Of a stretch of DNA of 64,000 bases, positions 52,194 through 61,527 are shown piece by piece. Origin of the DNA: Neolewinella marina (GTDB taxonomy: Bacteria; Bacteroidota; Bacteroidia; Chitinophagales; Saprospiraceae); assembly GCF_002631205.1 (NCBI RefSeq), contig NZ_PDLO01000009.1, forward strand, positions 62,001 to 126,000, given 5' to 3'. The number at the start of each line of letters is the position of its first letter. Within the stretch, counting starts at the first letter, position 1. The notes under the pieces are model-generated. The model searched no databases, was not told the origin of the DNA, and worked only from the letters and a program-made list of their open reading frames with translations. The translations under genes and the position numbers were made by a program.

Positions 52194-52327
52194 GTCGTCG
52201 GACGAACCCGGCGCAAGCTGCGGGAATTCGTCCGACGACGGCCGCAACCAGCAACCAGCAACCAGAGATAACCTCAGACCAGTCGTCGGACGAACCCGGG
52301 GCAAGCTGCGGGAATTCGTCCGACGAC
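52194..52327. repeat. Two copies of a 46-nt perfect-stem hairpin
   Basis: At 52194-52239 and 52282-52327, arms GTCGTCGGACGAA and TTCGTCCGACGAC pair perfectly over 13 bp, with CCCG/CGGG inside and GCAAGCTG in the loop. The copies are 88 bp apart and differ by very few bases. The surrounding bases to 52449 are CAACCAGCAACCAG-type simple repeats. The block separates the divergent SSF symporter and antiporter genes. Confidence 0.85.
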
Positions 52328-52449
52328 AAACGCAACCAGTAACCAGCTAACCAGAACCCAGCAACCAGAAATAACCAAACCAACCTCACACCAACAAGGA
52401 GGCCCCACCGCCCACCGGGCCGCAACCAGCCAACCAAAACCCAGCAACC

Positions 52450-53703
52450 ATGAACTACTACCCCATCATCTCCGGCCTGATCCTCCTCGCGGCGGCGTTC
52501 GGTTACCTCAACGTCCGCTTCCTCAAATTGCCGACGACCATCGGGCTGATGTTCATCACCCTGGTGTATACCCTGGGGGTGTTGGGACTCAGCTTCTTCG
52601 ACGATACCCTGCTGCGGGCGGAGGCGCGGCTGATCCGGGAGATCGACTTCGAGATGGTGCTGATGGACTACATGCTCAGCTTCCTGCTCTTCGCCGGAGC
52701 CCTGCACACCAACTTCAAGGAGCTCCGGGCCCAGCGGTGGCCCATCATCGCCTTCGCTACCCTGGGGGTGCTCTCGTCGACCTTCCTCATCGGGACGGCC
52801 ACCTTCTACCTGCTGCAGCTGCTCGGCGCGCCGGTAACCTACGTCTACTGTCTCCTCTTCGGTGCGATCATCTCCCCCACCGACCCCATCGCTGTACTGG
52901 GCATCCTGAAGCAGGCCCAGGCGCCGAAGAAGCTGGAGATCAAGATCGTGGGGGAGTCGCTCTTCAATGACGGGGTGGGCGTGGTGCTCTTCCTTACCCT
53001 CTTCAGCATCGCTTCCGCCCCCGGGGAGGACATCGATCCGGTGGCCATCCTGGAGCTGTTCGGACTGGAGGTCTTTGGCGGACTCCTGCTCGGCCTGGTC
53101 ATCGGCTGGATCACCTACCGGCTGATGAAGTCGATCGACGATTTCAGTGTTGAGGTCATCCTCACCCTGGCGGCCGTGATGGGCGGCACCGTGATCGCCG
53201 GGCAGCTGCACCTGTCGGCCCCCCTGGCCATGGTGGCCGCCGGCCTGGTGGTGGGCAACGACCGGGTGCGGGAGTCGGCCATGTCGGAAACCACCGAGCA
53301 GTACGTCGACAAGTTCTGGGAGCTGATCGACATCCTCCTGAACGCCATCCTCTTCGTCCTCATCGGCATGGAAATGCTGGTGCTCACTTACGAGGGCAGT
53401 TACCTCCTGGCCGGACTGCTGGCCATCCCGGTGGTGCTGCTCTGTCGCTACGCCTCCCTGTGGCTGCCCGTGAAGGTGTTTGAGCGCAAACTCGACTTCG
53501 TCCCCCACACCGACGCGATCATGACCTGGGGCGGACTCCGGGGCGGCATCTCCATCGCCCTGGCCCTCAGCCTGGCCCCGGAGATGAACCGTGAGATGTT
53601 CCTGGTGATGACCTATGTGGTGGTGGTCTTCTCCATCCTGGTGCAGGGACTAACGATCGAGCGGGTGATTCGGCGCTTGCTGCCGGGCACTCATAAGGTT
53701 TAG
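52450..53703 (+). CDS. CPA1-family sodium/proton antiporter (NhaP-like)
   Basis: 417 residues with about 12 membrane helices. The ion-site helices are recognisable: ISPTDPIAVLGILK (Thr-Asp unwound helix) and ESLFNDGVGVVLFL (the Asn-Asp pair of electroneutral CPA1 exchangers), plus WGGLRGGISIALALSL near the C-terminus with the conserved Arg. There is no large cytoplasmic tail. It likely exchanges sodium for protons in a marine cell. The start ATG 52450 follows the hairpin repeats. Confidence 0.92.
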   Translation: MNYYPIISGLILLAAAFGYLNVRFLKLPTTIGLMFITLVYTLGVLGLSFFDDTLLRAEARLIREIDFEMVLMDYMLSFLLFAGALHTNFKELRAQRWPIIAFATLGVLSSTFLIGTATFYLLQLLGAPVTYVYCLLFGAIISPTDPIAVLGILKQAQAPKKLEIKIVGESLFNDGVGVVLFLTLFSIASAPGEDIDPVAILELFGLEVFGGLLLGLVIGWITYRLMKSIDDFSVEVILTLAAVMGGTVIAGQLHLSAPLAMVAAGLVVGNDRVRESAMSETTEQYVDKFWELIDILLNAILFVLIGMEMLVLTYEGSYLLAGLLAIPVVLLCRYASLWLPVKVFERKLDFVPHTDAIMTWGGLRGGISIALALSLAPEMNREMFLVMTYVVVVFSILVQGLTIERVIRRLLPGTHKV

Positions 53704-54737
53704 GCCGGCATGGCTCGTGGGGTGCGCTTGTGGTCACTAAATCCGCGGGGCCCATTCCTCGCTGCGCTCGTTTTTTACCGCAGATTGCGCGGATTTGGTT
53801 TCGCAGATTTCTGCTCGCTCGGTTTTTCCAACCACAGAGGCACAGAGGTCCACGGAGGATCGCGCCTGGAGTCGCTCAGCCCATTTACCAGGTACCAAGT
53901 ACTATTTACCATATGTGTTGCCGCCCGCTTCGCTCGTCACCGCCGGCCCGTCATCAGATTGCTCGTAAGCTGCGCTCACGAGATCAACTGCTCCGCCTTA
54001 ACCCCGCGGGGCCCATTCCTCACTACGCTCGGAATTGACCCCGCTAACTGAGGCCGTCCCTTCCAGGGCCGGGCGTGGCTCGTGAGCTGTGCTCGCGGTC
54101 ACTAAATCCGCGGGGCCCATTCTTCACTGCGCGGGTACCACGGGTTGAGGGCTTCCAGGCCCGATTGGTTTTCTCCACCACAGAGGCACAGAGATCCATG
54201 GAGCGCTTTCCCGAGATCTCAGTGTCTTCCGTGCCCTCCGTGGTTGGCCCTATTCCGCCGCAGGCGAATTATCTGTGTTCATCCGCGAAACAGAATCTGT
54301 GTAATCTGTGGTAAGAAAACTGCCGTGGTTTTCAGTGCCTTCAGGGGTTCACCTTCGCTTGTTTTACCGTGGATAGATGGCTCGTGAGCTGTGCTCGCGG
54401 TCACCAAACCCGCGAGGCCCATTCCTCACTACGCTCGGAATTGACCCCGCTAACTGAGGCCGTCCCTTCCAGGGCCGGGCGTGGCTCGTAGGCTGTGCTC
54501 GCGGTCACCAAATCCGCGAGGCCCATTCCTCGCTATGCTCGGAATTGACCCCGCTAATTGAGGCCGTCCCTTCCAGGGCCGGGCATGGCTCGTAGGCTGT
54601 GCTCGCGGTCACTAAATCCGCGAGGCCCATTCCTCACTGCGCTCGGAATTGACCCCGCTAACTGAGGCCGTCCCTTCCAGGGCCGGGCATGGCTCGTAGG
54701 CTGTGCTCGCGGTCACAAAATCCGCGAGGCCCATTCC
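53704..54737. repeat. Left array of 104-bp repeats beside the Fic gene
   Basis: Units start GGGCCGGGCGTGGCTCGT at 54066, 54472, 54576 and 54680, with a partly degenerate unit near 53707. The clean step is 104 bp. Each holds GCTCGCGGTCAC, CCGCGAGGCCCATTCCTCAC and TGAGGCCGTCCCTTCCA. Two longer interludes (about 53770-53950 and 54130-54370) contain CACAGAGGCACAGAG and related text that recurs in the right array. No gene was found. The last unit runs into the 3' end of the Fic gene. Confidence 0.9.
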
Positions 54738-55850
54738 TCACTGCGCGTCCCCGCCAAAGGGCAACACGTAGTGGGTAGCGCGTCCCCGGCCCCGCTGCAG
54801 GAGGGCGCCGATCAGGCTCAGCCGTTTCAGCGCGCGCGCGGCGGTAGGCTGAGAAACCCGGGTGATACGCATGTACTTTTTCGTGGTCATCCCGCCTTGG
54901 AATCCACTGGGGCCGGCCTCGAGCATCTTGCCGATGGCCTTGCGTTCGTGGTCCGACAGCTGGTTGCCAACTGCCGTCAGGTATTCGTGCTTGCGCAAGG
55001 TGAAGGTGACCAACTGATTGGCATGGTTGAGTGCCTCGAGCAGCACTTCACTGAAGTAGACCATCCAGGGGGTGATGTCCAGACTGTGACTTGAGGCATT
55101 CAGCGCGGCGTAGTATTCCTTTCTTCTCCGCTCGATGGCGTGTGACAGGCTGAAGGGGACGAACACGCCGAGGGATTGACTAAGCATCTTCTCCATTACG
55201 GCCCGGCCAATGCGTCCGTTTCCGTCTTCAAAGGGATGAATGCTTTCAAACCAGAGATGTGCTACACCCGCTTTGGTCACTCCAGCCACCGTTTGGGGCC
55301 TGGACGTATTGCAATAGTCAATAAACGGCTGCATTTCCGAGGGCACGCGGTCCGCGGGGGGAGCCTCAAAGTGTATTTCCTGGCGATAGTCCGGACCACT
55401 CACGATGCGCATGGGGGTAAGCCCCTGACGGTATTCGCCGATCGCGGTCAGGCGGTTTTCGTAGCCCAGCAGCAACTCGTGCCAGTATTTCAGGGTGCTC
55501 TCCGTGAGGGGGCGGGAGAAGGTATCGCGGTTCAGGATCATCTGCTGGCCGATTGCTTTGGCCCTCAGGTCGTGTCCGCTTTTTGCATGACCTCCCAGGT
55601 TCAGGTTGTTCATCACCGATGACATCAGGTCGTGGCGGCTCATTATCTCCCCCTCGATACTTGAGGTGCTCCTGGCCTCTTCGACCAGCCGCTCAAGCAG
55701 ATAAGCGTGCACTTCTTCCTCCGGAAGCAACCGGATACGATCGACCAGGGCAACACTGTCCCGGCAGTACCGCTGCAGCCGATCCTGAATGGCCGGCGCG
55801 TCCCATTGGAAGTTGGGCCAACCTTCGTGTTGCCAATTGTAGAGTGACAC
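54738..55850 (-). CDS. Fic-family AMPylase, class II, with DUF4172 N-terminus
   Basis: 370 residues from GTG 55850 (VSLYNWQHEGWPNFQW); the frame continues upstream but encodes the 104-bp repeat. Residues 3-75 match DUF4172 (Fic_N type). The inhibitory helix motif T-x-x-x-E-G is seen in RSTSSIEGE before the Fic domain, so it is class II and self-restrained. The active site HPFEDGNGRIGRA (about residue 200) is intact. A C-terminal winged-helix segment (about 290-360, TTKKYMRITRVSQPTAARALKRL) could bind DNA. Fic proteins transfer AMP or related groups to target hydroxyls. No separate antitoxin is visible. Confidence 0.88.
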   Translation of the reverse strand: MSLYNWQHEGWPNFQWDAPAIQDRLQRYCRDSVALVDRIRLLPEEEVHAYLLERLVEEARSTSSIEGEIMSRHDLMSSVMNNLNLGGHAKSGHDLRAKAIGQQMILNRDTFSRPLTESTLKYWHELLLGYENRLTAIGEYRQGLTPMRIVSGPDYRQEIHFEAPPADRVPSEMQPFIDYCNTSRPQTVAGVTKAGVAHLWFESIHPFEDGNGRIGRAVMEKMLSQSLGVFVPFSLSHAIERRRKEYYAALNASSHSLDITPWMVYFSEVLLEALNHANQLVTFTLRKHEYLTAVGNQLSDHERKAIGKMLEAGPSGFQGGMTTKKYMRITRVSQPTAARALKRLSLIGALLQRGRGRATHYVLPFGGDAQ

Positions 55851-56674
55851 GGTTTTGTGGGTTAATCGTTTCAAAAATAGTGAAAATGATACGATTTGGC
55901 TGGGCTCGTCGTCAGATGGCTCGTGGGCTGTGCTTGCGGTCACTAATTCCGCGGGGCCCATTCCTTCCCGGGCCGGGCATGGCTCGTGAGCTGTGATCGC
56001 GGTCACTAAACCCGCGAGGCCCATTCCTCACTTCGCTCGGAATTGACCCCGCTAATTGAGGCCGTCCCTTCCAGGGCCGGGCGTGGTTCGTGGGCTGTGC
56101 TTGCGGTCACTAAACCCGCGAGGCACATTCCTCACTGCGCTTGGAATTGACCCCGCTAATTGGGGCCGTCCCTTCCAGGGCCGGGCGTGGCTCGTGAGCT
56201 GTGCTCGCGGTCACTAATTCCGCGAGGCCAATTCCTCACTCCGCTCGGAATTACCCCCGCTAATTGAGGCCGTCCCTTCCAGGGCCGGGCGTGGCTTGTA
56301 GGCTGTGCTCGCGGTCACTATTTCCGCGAGGCCCATTCCTCGCTGTGCTTGGAATTGACCCCGCTAATTTAAGCCGTCCCTTCCAGGGCCGGGCGTGGCT
56401 CGTGAGCTGTGCTCGCGGTCACGAAATAAATCGCGCTGCTTTATATCCGCGAGGCCATTCTTCACTGCGCTGGTACCACGGGTTGAGGGCCTCCAGGCCC
56501 GAATGGTTTTCCCACCACAGAGGCACCGAGGTCCACGGAGGATCGCGCCTGGAGCCGCTCAGCCCATTTACCCGATCAGGCCGGGCGTTACCATAAGTCA
56601 CCGGCGCGCAGGTTCCATCCAACGCCCCAAAAGCCGAAGAAAGTCATGACCTTTAAGGGAACAACGCATTGCCG
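55851..56674. repeat. Right array of 104-bp repeats beside the Fic gene
   Basis: Units start GGGCCGGGCGTGG at about 55970 and then at 56074, 56178, 56282 and 56386, each exactly 104 bp apart and in the same direction as the left array. The array ends in a GGTACCACGGGTTGAGGGC block (about 56471) and a GAGGATCGCGCCTGGAG block (about 56538), both of which also occur in the left array. No gene is seen. Confidence 0.9.
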
Positions 56675-58207
56675 GTGAAACCACTACCCATTCTGCTGTT
56701 CCTCTCTTTTGCCTTGCTGGTGCCTATGGCCGCCCGGTGTCAGACACTGACTACGGACTCGATCGCCGCCCTCACCGACCGCGCCCTGCCCGCCGCGGTG
56801 GACGAGCTCATCGACTTCCTCGCCATCCCCAACGACGGGAACTACCCGGAGCACGTAGAAGCCAACCTGGCCTGGTGCCGGGAGCGGTTCGCCGGACTCG
56901 GATTCGCGGTAACGCGGCTGGAAACCCCGGGCATGCCCCTGCTCTTCGCGGAAAAATCGGTGGACGCCGCCCTGCCCACCGTGCTGTTCTACCTGCAGAT
57001 CGACGGGCAGCCGGTGGACCCCGCCGCCTGGAACCAGCCCGACCCCTACCGGGCCGTATGGAAGCGCAAGGAAGCCGACGGCAGCTACACCACGGTGCCG
57101 GCGCCGGAGGGAGAACTGGACCCCGAACTGCGGATCTTCGCCCGCTCGGCCTCCGACTCCAAGGGGCCCGCCATCTCGTTCATCACGGCGCTGGACATCA
57201 TGCAGGAGGAGGAGATCATCCCGGCCTATAACGTCAAGGTGATCATGGACTTCCAGGAGGAGCTCGGCAGCGATGACCTGCCCGCCGCCGTGGCGGCCCA
57301 CCGGGATCTATTCGCCGCCGATTTCCTGGTGATCATGGACGGTACCCGCCACGTGAGCAACGAGCCCACCCTCACCTTCGGCGCCCGCGGCATCGCCACC
57401 GCCACCCTGCGCATCTTCGGTCCGGCCTACCCCCTCCACAGCGGGCAGTACGGCAACTTCGCCCCCAATCCGGTCTTCCATGCCGCCCGCCTGCTGGCCG
57501 CCATGAAGGACGAGCGGGGGCGGGTGCTCATCCCGGGCTTCTACGACGGGGTGGAGCTCACCGAGGCCGACAAGCGGGAAATGAACAAGGTGCCGGAAAC
57601 CCGCGAAGAGATCCGCCAGATGGTCGGCATCGCGGAGCAGGAAGACCTGGGGGATACCTACCAGGAAGCCCTGCAGTACCCTAGCCTGAACGTCCGCGGA
57701 CTGCGCGCGGGCTGGACGGGCAAGGAGGTGCGCACCCTCATCCCGGAGGAGGTGATCGTCGAGATCGACATGCGCCTCGTGCCCGAAACCCCCGGCGAGC
57801 GGCAGGTCGATCTGCTGCGGCAGTTCATCGCCGCGCGGGGCTACCACTTCGTCGACAGCCTGCCCACCGCGGAGGAGCGGCTCACCCACCCCCTGCTGGT
57901 CTCCTTCACGGCGAGCCTGGGCTCGGTACCCTTCCGCACCGACCTGGATACCCCCATTGATCACTGGCTGACGGCGGCGGTGCGCAGGAGCCTCGGCCGC
58001 GACCCCGTGCGGATGCGCACCACCGGCGGCTCCCAGCCCATGGGTCCCTTCGTCAACCTCCTCGGACTGCCGGCCGTATCGCTGCGGATCCCCAATCCCG
58101 ACAACAGCATCCACGCCCCCGACGAAAACCTCCGGCTGGGCAACTTCCGCGAAGGCATCCAGGAATGCCTGGGCGTACTCACCCAACCCCTCGCCCCCGG
58201 CCGCTGA
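56675..58207 (+). CDS. M20-family metallopeptidase, secreted, with altered first metal ligand
   Basis: 510 residues from GTG 56675; TTG 56669 is the only alternative. The signal peptide ends near AARCQ. M20 motifs follow in order: FYLQIDGQPVDPAAW where the family has GHxDVQPV, so the first zinc ligand His is Gln; ARSASDSKG with the bridging Asp; FQEELGS with the catalytic Glu pair; IMDGT with Asp; and IHAPDE with the last His. A dimerisation domain lies at about 230-380. Four of five ligands are kept, so it may bind one metal or be a subfamily with changed chemistry. It probably cleaves dipeptides or related amides in the periplasm. Downstream is the third SusC/SusD pair. Confidence 0.85.
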   Translation: MKPLPILLFLSFALLVPMAARCQTLTTDSIAALTDRALPAAVDELIDFLAIPNDGNYPEHVEANLAWCRERFAGLGFAVTRLETPGMPLLFAEKSVDAALPTVLFYLQIDGQPVDPAAWNQPDPYRAVWKRKEADGSYTTVPAPEGELDPELRIFARSASDSKGPAISFITALDIMQEEEIIPAYNVKVIMDFQEELGSDDLPAAVAAHRDLFAADFLVIMDGTRHVSNEPTLTFGARGIATATLRIFGPAYPLHSGQYGNFAPNPVFHAARLLAAMKDERGRVLIPGFYDGVELTEADKREMNKVPETREEIRQMVGIAEQEDLGDTYQEALQYPSLNVRGLRAGWTGKEVRTLIPEEVIVEIDMRLVPETPGERQVDLLRQFIAARGYHFVDSLPTAEERLTHPLLVSFTASLGSVPFRTDLDTPIDHWLTAAVRRSLGRDPVRMRTTGGSQPMGPFVNLLGLPAVSLRIPNPDNSIHAPDENLRLGNFREGIQECLGVLTQPLAPGR

Positions 58208-58317
58208 ACCGTAAGCCGGCCACCCCTTAATGTCGGTAAATCAACCGGTTGTACCCAACCGGGGTCCGGTGTTGATCGGATAAAATGTGCAATTTGTACC
58301 CACTATTCGACGGATGG

Positions 58318-58349
58318 CTTGGTGTTTCAGCCCAGGTGGGGTAATATTG
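58318..58349 (+). promoter_or_regulatory. Candidate promoter of susC3
   Basis: CTTG (58318-58321), a 20-nt spacer and TAATATTG (58342-58349) approach the Bacteroidota consensus with one mismatch in each box. Further upstream, ATCAACCGG and CCGGTGTTGAT (58237-58276) form an interrupted inverted repeat that could be an operator. It does not match the alginate operator. Confidence 0.4.
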
Positions 58350-58416
58350 GCACAACACAAACTGTATTGAGTAAATAACCGGAACCCAACCCGGAACCCA
58401 GCAAAATTTTTCACTT

Positions 58417-61400
58417 ATGGTCATGCAACTGCGGACCTGGATGGGCTTGCTCCTGTCCGGACTGGTCCTCGCCGCGCCTCAACTGAGCGCCCGGCCGTTC
58501 GCCCCTTCCCCGGCACCCGCGTCCCCGCCCCCCTATGTGCAATCGAATGTCACCGAACAGTCCCTGTCCGGCACGGTGACCGACGCCGAGACCGGCGAGC
58601 CGCTCATCGGGGCCACCATCATGGTGCAGGGCACGAATACGGGCACGGTAACGGACATCGACGGTAACTTTGAACTCACGGTGCCCGACGACGCCACCAC
58701 CCTGATCGTCTCCTCCATCGGCTACGAGCGCAAGGAGGTGCCCATCAACGGGCAGTCGGTGCTGAACATCACCCTGGGCTCCAACGTGGAGTCGCTCTCG
58801 GAGGTCGTCGTGGTGGGCTACGGTACCCAGCGCAAGTCGGACGTGACCGGGGCCATCGGCACCATCTCCTCCGAGGAACTGCTCCGCGCCCCCGTGACCA
58901 ACGCCCTCCAGGGGCTGCAGGGCAAGGTGGCCGGCGTGAATATCTTTCTCAATTCCGGCTCCCCCACCGGCAGTCCGCGGGTGCTGATCCGCGGCCTGGG
59001 GACGATCAACTCCAACTCCGCCCCCCTCTACGTGGTGGACGGGGTGGTGATGGAGGACATCCAGTTCCTCAACCCCAACGACATCAAGAGCATGGAGGTA
59101 CTGAAGGACGCCTCCTCCACCGCCATCTACGGTGCGCGGGGGGCCAACGGCGTCATCCTGGTGACCACCCGCCGCGGTCCTAACCAGGACGGCATCGTGG
59201 TGGGCTACGACGGCTACGTCATGGCCGGTACCCTGCGCAAGAAAATGGAGGTGCTCAACGCCGAGGAGTGGCTGGAAGTCGTGCGCCGCGGCATGGAGAA
59301 CGCCCCCAAATACCCCGGCGGGCGGGATCCCGGCTTCACCACCGACAATCCCCTCTTCTTCGACGACAACGGCGACCCGCTGTACGATACCGACTGGCAG
59401 GACGAGGTGACACGCACGGCCATGTCCCACAGCCACCAGCTCTCCATCCAGCAGCGCACGAGCAACTCCTCCTACGGCGTGTTCCTCAACTACACGGGTA
59501 CGGAGGGCATCATGCTCAACAACTACTTCAACCGGCTGTACGGCAAGGTGGCCTACGAGGGCACGCCCAAGGACTGGCTGACCTTCGGCTTCAACCTGCT
59601 GAGCAACGTGACCAAGGAGAACAGCTTCGAGGAAGGCGGCGGCGGACAGACCCCCCGGCGCACCATGATCGAGATGCCGGCCATCTTCCCGGTCCGCTTC
59701 CCGGACGGCACCTACTCCAAGAGCACCGACCTGGGCGGCAACTTCAACCTGGAGGCCATGGCCAACCCGGTCCACGTACTGGAGACCCAGGACCGCCTCG
59801 CCAAGCGCACCCAGCTGTTCGGCAACGCCTACCTGGTGTTCAACCTCGCCGAGGGGCTGAACTTCCGCACCCAGTTCGGCTTTGACAACCACGACCGGCT
59901 GTTCCAGGACTACAGTCCGCGCGACCTCATCAACATCTCCGCCCCCCTGGGCTTCGCCCGTCAGAGCAACCAGCAGGTGAGCTACTGGCAGCAGGAGAAC
60001 TACCTGAACTACAACCGCCTCATCGGCCCCCACAGCATCAGCGGGGTGGCGGGATTCAGCTTCCAGAAGCGCACGGATGAGAGCTTCGGCATCAGCACCC
60101 GCGGCTTCGCCGACGACTTCTTCCGCTTCAACAACCTGGGCGCGGCCAGCCAGCCCGACGCCCCCGGCTCGGGCTACAGCGACTGGACGCTCAACTCCTA
60201 CTTCCTGCGCGGGAGCTACAGCTACAACGACCGCTACCTGCTCACGCTGACGGGCCGCGTAGACGGCTCCTCCCGCTTCGGGGCCGGCAACAAGTATGGC
60301 TGGTTCCCCTCCGTCGGGGTGGGCTGGGTGGTTTCCGAGGAGGACTTCCTCGCGGACAACCCCGTCATCAACCAGTTCAAACTGCGCTCCAGCTTCGGCG
60401 TCACCGGCAACACCGAGATCGGCTCCTACCAGTCGCTGGCCACCGTAGGCTCGGGCACCACCCTGATCAACGGCCAGCGGGTAACCAGCACCGTGATCAA
60501 CGGCCTGGCCAACCCCGACCTGCAGTGGGAGAAAACCCAGCAGTTCGACGTGGGCTTCAACCTGGCCCTGTTCAACTACCGGCTCAACCTGGAGATGGAC
60601 TACTACTACAAGCTCACCACCGACCTGCTGCTGGCGCGCCCCCTGCCCCAGACGACCGGCTTCGGGTCCATCTTCGACAACATCGGCTCGGTATCGAACC
60701 GCGGCATCGAAATGTTGCTCAGCACCCAGAACGTGTCCACTAACCAGTTCAGCTGGAGCACCAACCTGAACTTCAACTACAACAAGAACCGCATCGAGAA
60801 GCTAGGGGAAAACGACGAGGACATCGAGTCGGGCCCCTGGTGGGTATCGGGCAGCCAGACCATCCTGCGGGTGGGCGAGCCGCTGTCTTCCTTCTGGGGC
60901 TACCGCCGCCTGGGTACCTGGGGCACCGACGAGGCCGACGCCGCCGCCGAGGTGGGCCGCATCCCCGGGGAGGCCAAGCGCACCACCGAAAAGGAGATCA
61001 TCGGCAGCGGACTGCCCGACGTGACCGGCAGCTTCATCAATAACTTCACCCTGGGCAACTTCGACCTCACCGTCGACCTGCAGTTCGTCCTCGGGGCCGA
61101 CATCATGCAGCAGTACTACCACTCCGTGGAGGACCGCTCCGGCATCGCCAGCGGCCTGCGGACCATCCTCACCGAAGCCTGGACCCCCGAGAACCAGAAC
61201 ACCATGGTGCAGCAGATCCGCCACCAGGCCTGGGCCGGGCAGAACAGCGAGGTGGACGACCACTGGGTGGTCGACGGCTCCTACCTGCGGGGCAACGCCT
61301 TCACCCTGGGCTACAACCTGACGGGCAGCGCCCTCGACCGGCTGAACATGAACAGCGTACGCATCTACCTCAACGCCCAGAACGTCTTCGTGGCCCACTC

Positions 61401-61527
61401 CGACGAGTTCCAGGGCCTGGACCCCGAGGCCACCTCCTGGGGCGGCAACCAGTGGGGGCAGAACATCTTCTTCTTCCAGTACCCCCGCCCCCGCTCCTTC
61501 ACCTTCGGCCTGAACCTCAAATTCTAA
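58417..61527 (+). CDS. SusC-like TonB-dependent transporter (SusC3)
   Basis: 1036 residues from ATG 58417 (MVMQLRTWMGLLLSGLVLAAPQL). After the signal and a Pro-rich stretch (PFAPSPAPASPPP) comes the carboxypeptidase-regulatory-like domain (SLSGTVTDAETGEPLIGATI), the TonB-box region SEVVVVGYGTQRKSDVTGA, the plug (VVDGVVMEDIQFLNPNDIKSMEVLKDAS) and a barrel ending FGLNLKF. It is full length. The SusD partner starts directly after the stop. No carbohydrate enzyme lies beside the pair in this window, so the ligand is unknown. Very GC-rich codon use, like the chromosome average here. Confidence 0.93.
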   Translation: MVMQLRTWMGLLLSGLVLAAPQLSARPFAPSPAPASPPPYVQSNVTEQSLSGTVTDAETGEPLIGATIMVQGTNTGTVTDIDGNFELTVPDDATTLIVSSIGYERKEVPINGQSVLNITLGSNVESLSEVVVVGYGTQRKSDVTGAIGTISSEELLRAPVTNALQGLQGKVAGVNIFLNSGSPTGSPRVLIRGLGTINSNSAPLYVVDGVVMEDIQFLNPNDIKSMEVLKDASSTAIYGARGANGVILVTTRRGPNQDGIVVGYDGYVMAGTLRKKMEVLNAEEWLEVVRRGMENAPKYPGGRDPGFTTDNPLFFDDNGDPLYDTDWQDEVTRTAMSHSHQLSIQQRTSNSSYGVFLNYTGTEGIMLNNYFNRLYGKVAYEGTPKDWLTFGFNLLSNVTKENSFEEGGGGQTPRRTMIEMPAIFPVRFPDGTYSKSTDLGGNFNLEAMANPVHVLETQDRLAKRTQLFGNAYLVFNLAEGLNFRTQFGFDNHDRLFQDYSPRDLINISAPLGFARQSNQQVSYWQQENYLNYNRLIGPHSISGVAGFSFQKRTDESFGISTRGFADDFFRFNNLGAASQPDAPGSGYSDWTLNSYFLRGSYSYNDRYLLTLTGRVDGSSRFGAGNKYGWFPSVGVGWVVSEEDFLADNPVINQFKLRSSFGVTGNTEIGSYQSLATVGSGTTLINGQRVTSTVINGLANPDLQWEKTQQFDVGFNLALFNYRLNLEMDYYYKLTTDLLLARPLPQTTGFGSIFDNIGSVSNRGIEMLLSTQNVSTNQFSWSTNLNFNYNKNRIEKLGENDEDIESGPWWVSGSQTILRVGEPLSSFWGYRRLGTWGTDEADAAAEVGRIPGEAKRTTEKEIIGSGLPDVTGSFINNFTLGNFDLTVDLQFVLGADIMQQYYHSVEDRSGIASGLRTILTEAWTPENQNTMVQQIRHQAWAGQNSEVDDHWVVDGSYLRGNAFTLGYNLTGSALDRLNMNSVRIYLNAQNVFVAHSDEFQGLDPEATSWGGNQWGQNIFFFQYPRPRSFTFGLNLKF

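Noticed and set aside
55851-56024. N-terminal extension of the Fic protein to 56024
   Set aside because: The extra residues are encoded by the 104-bp repeat. DUF4172 homology begins at YNWQHEGWP, so a start at 55850 is preferred.
53704-56674. Tandem repeats considered as a CRISPR array
   Set aside because: Units of 104 bp are continuous without unique spacers, and no cas gene is present.
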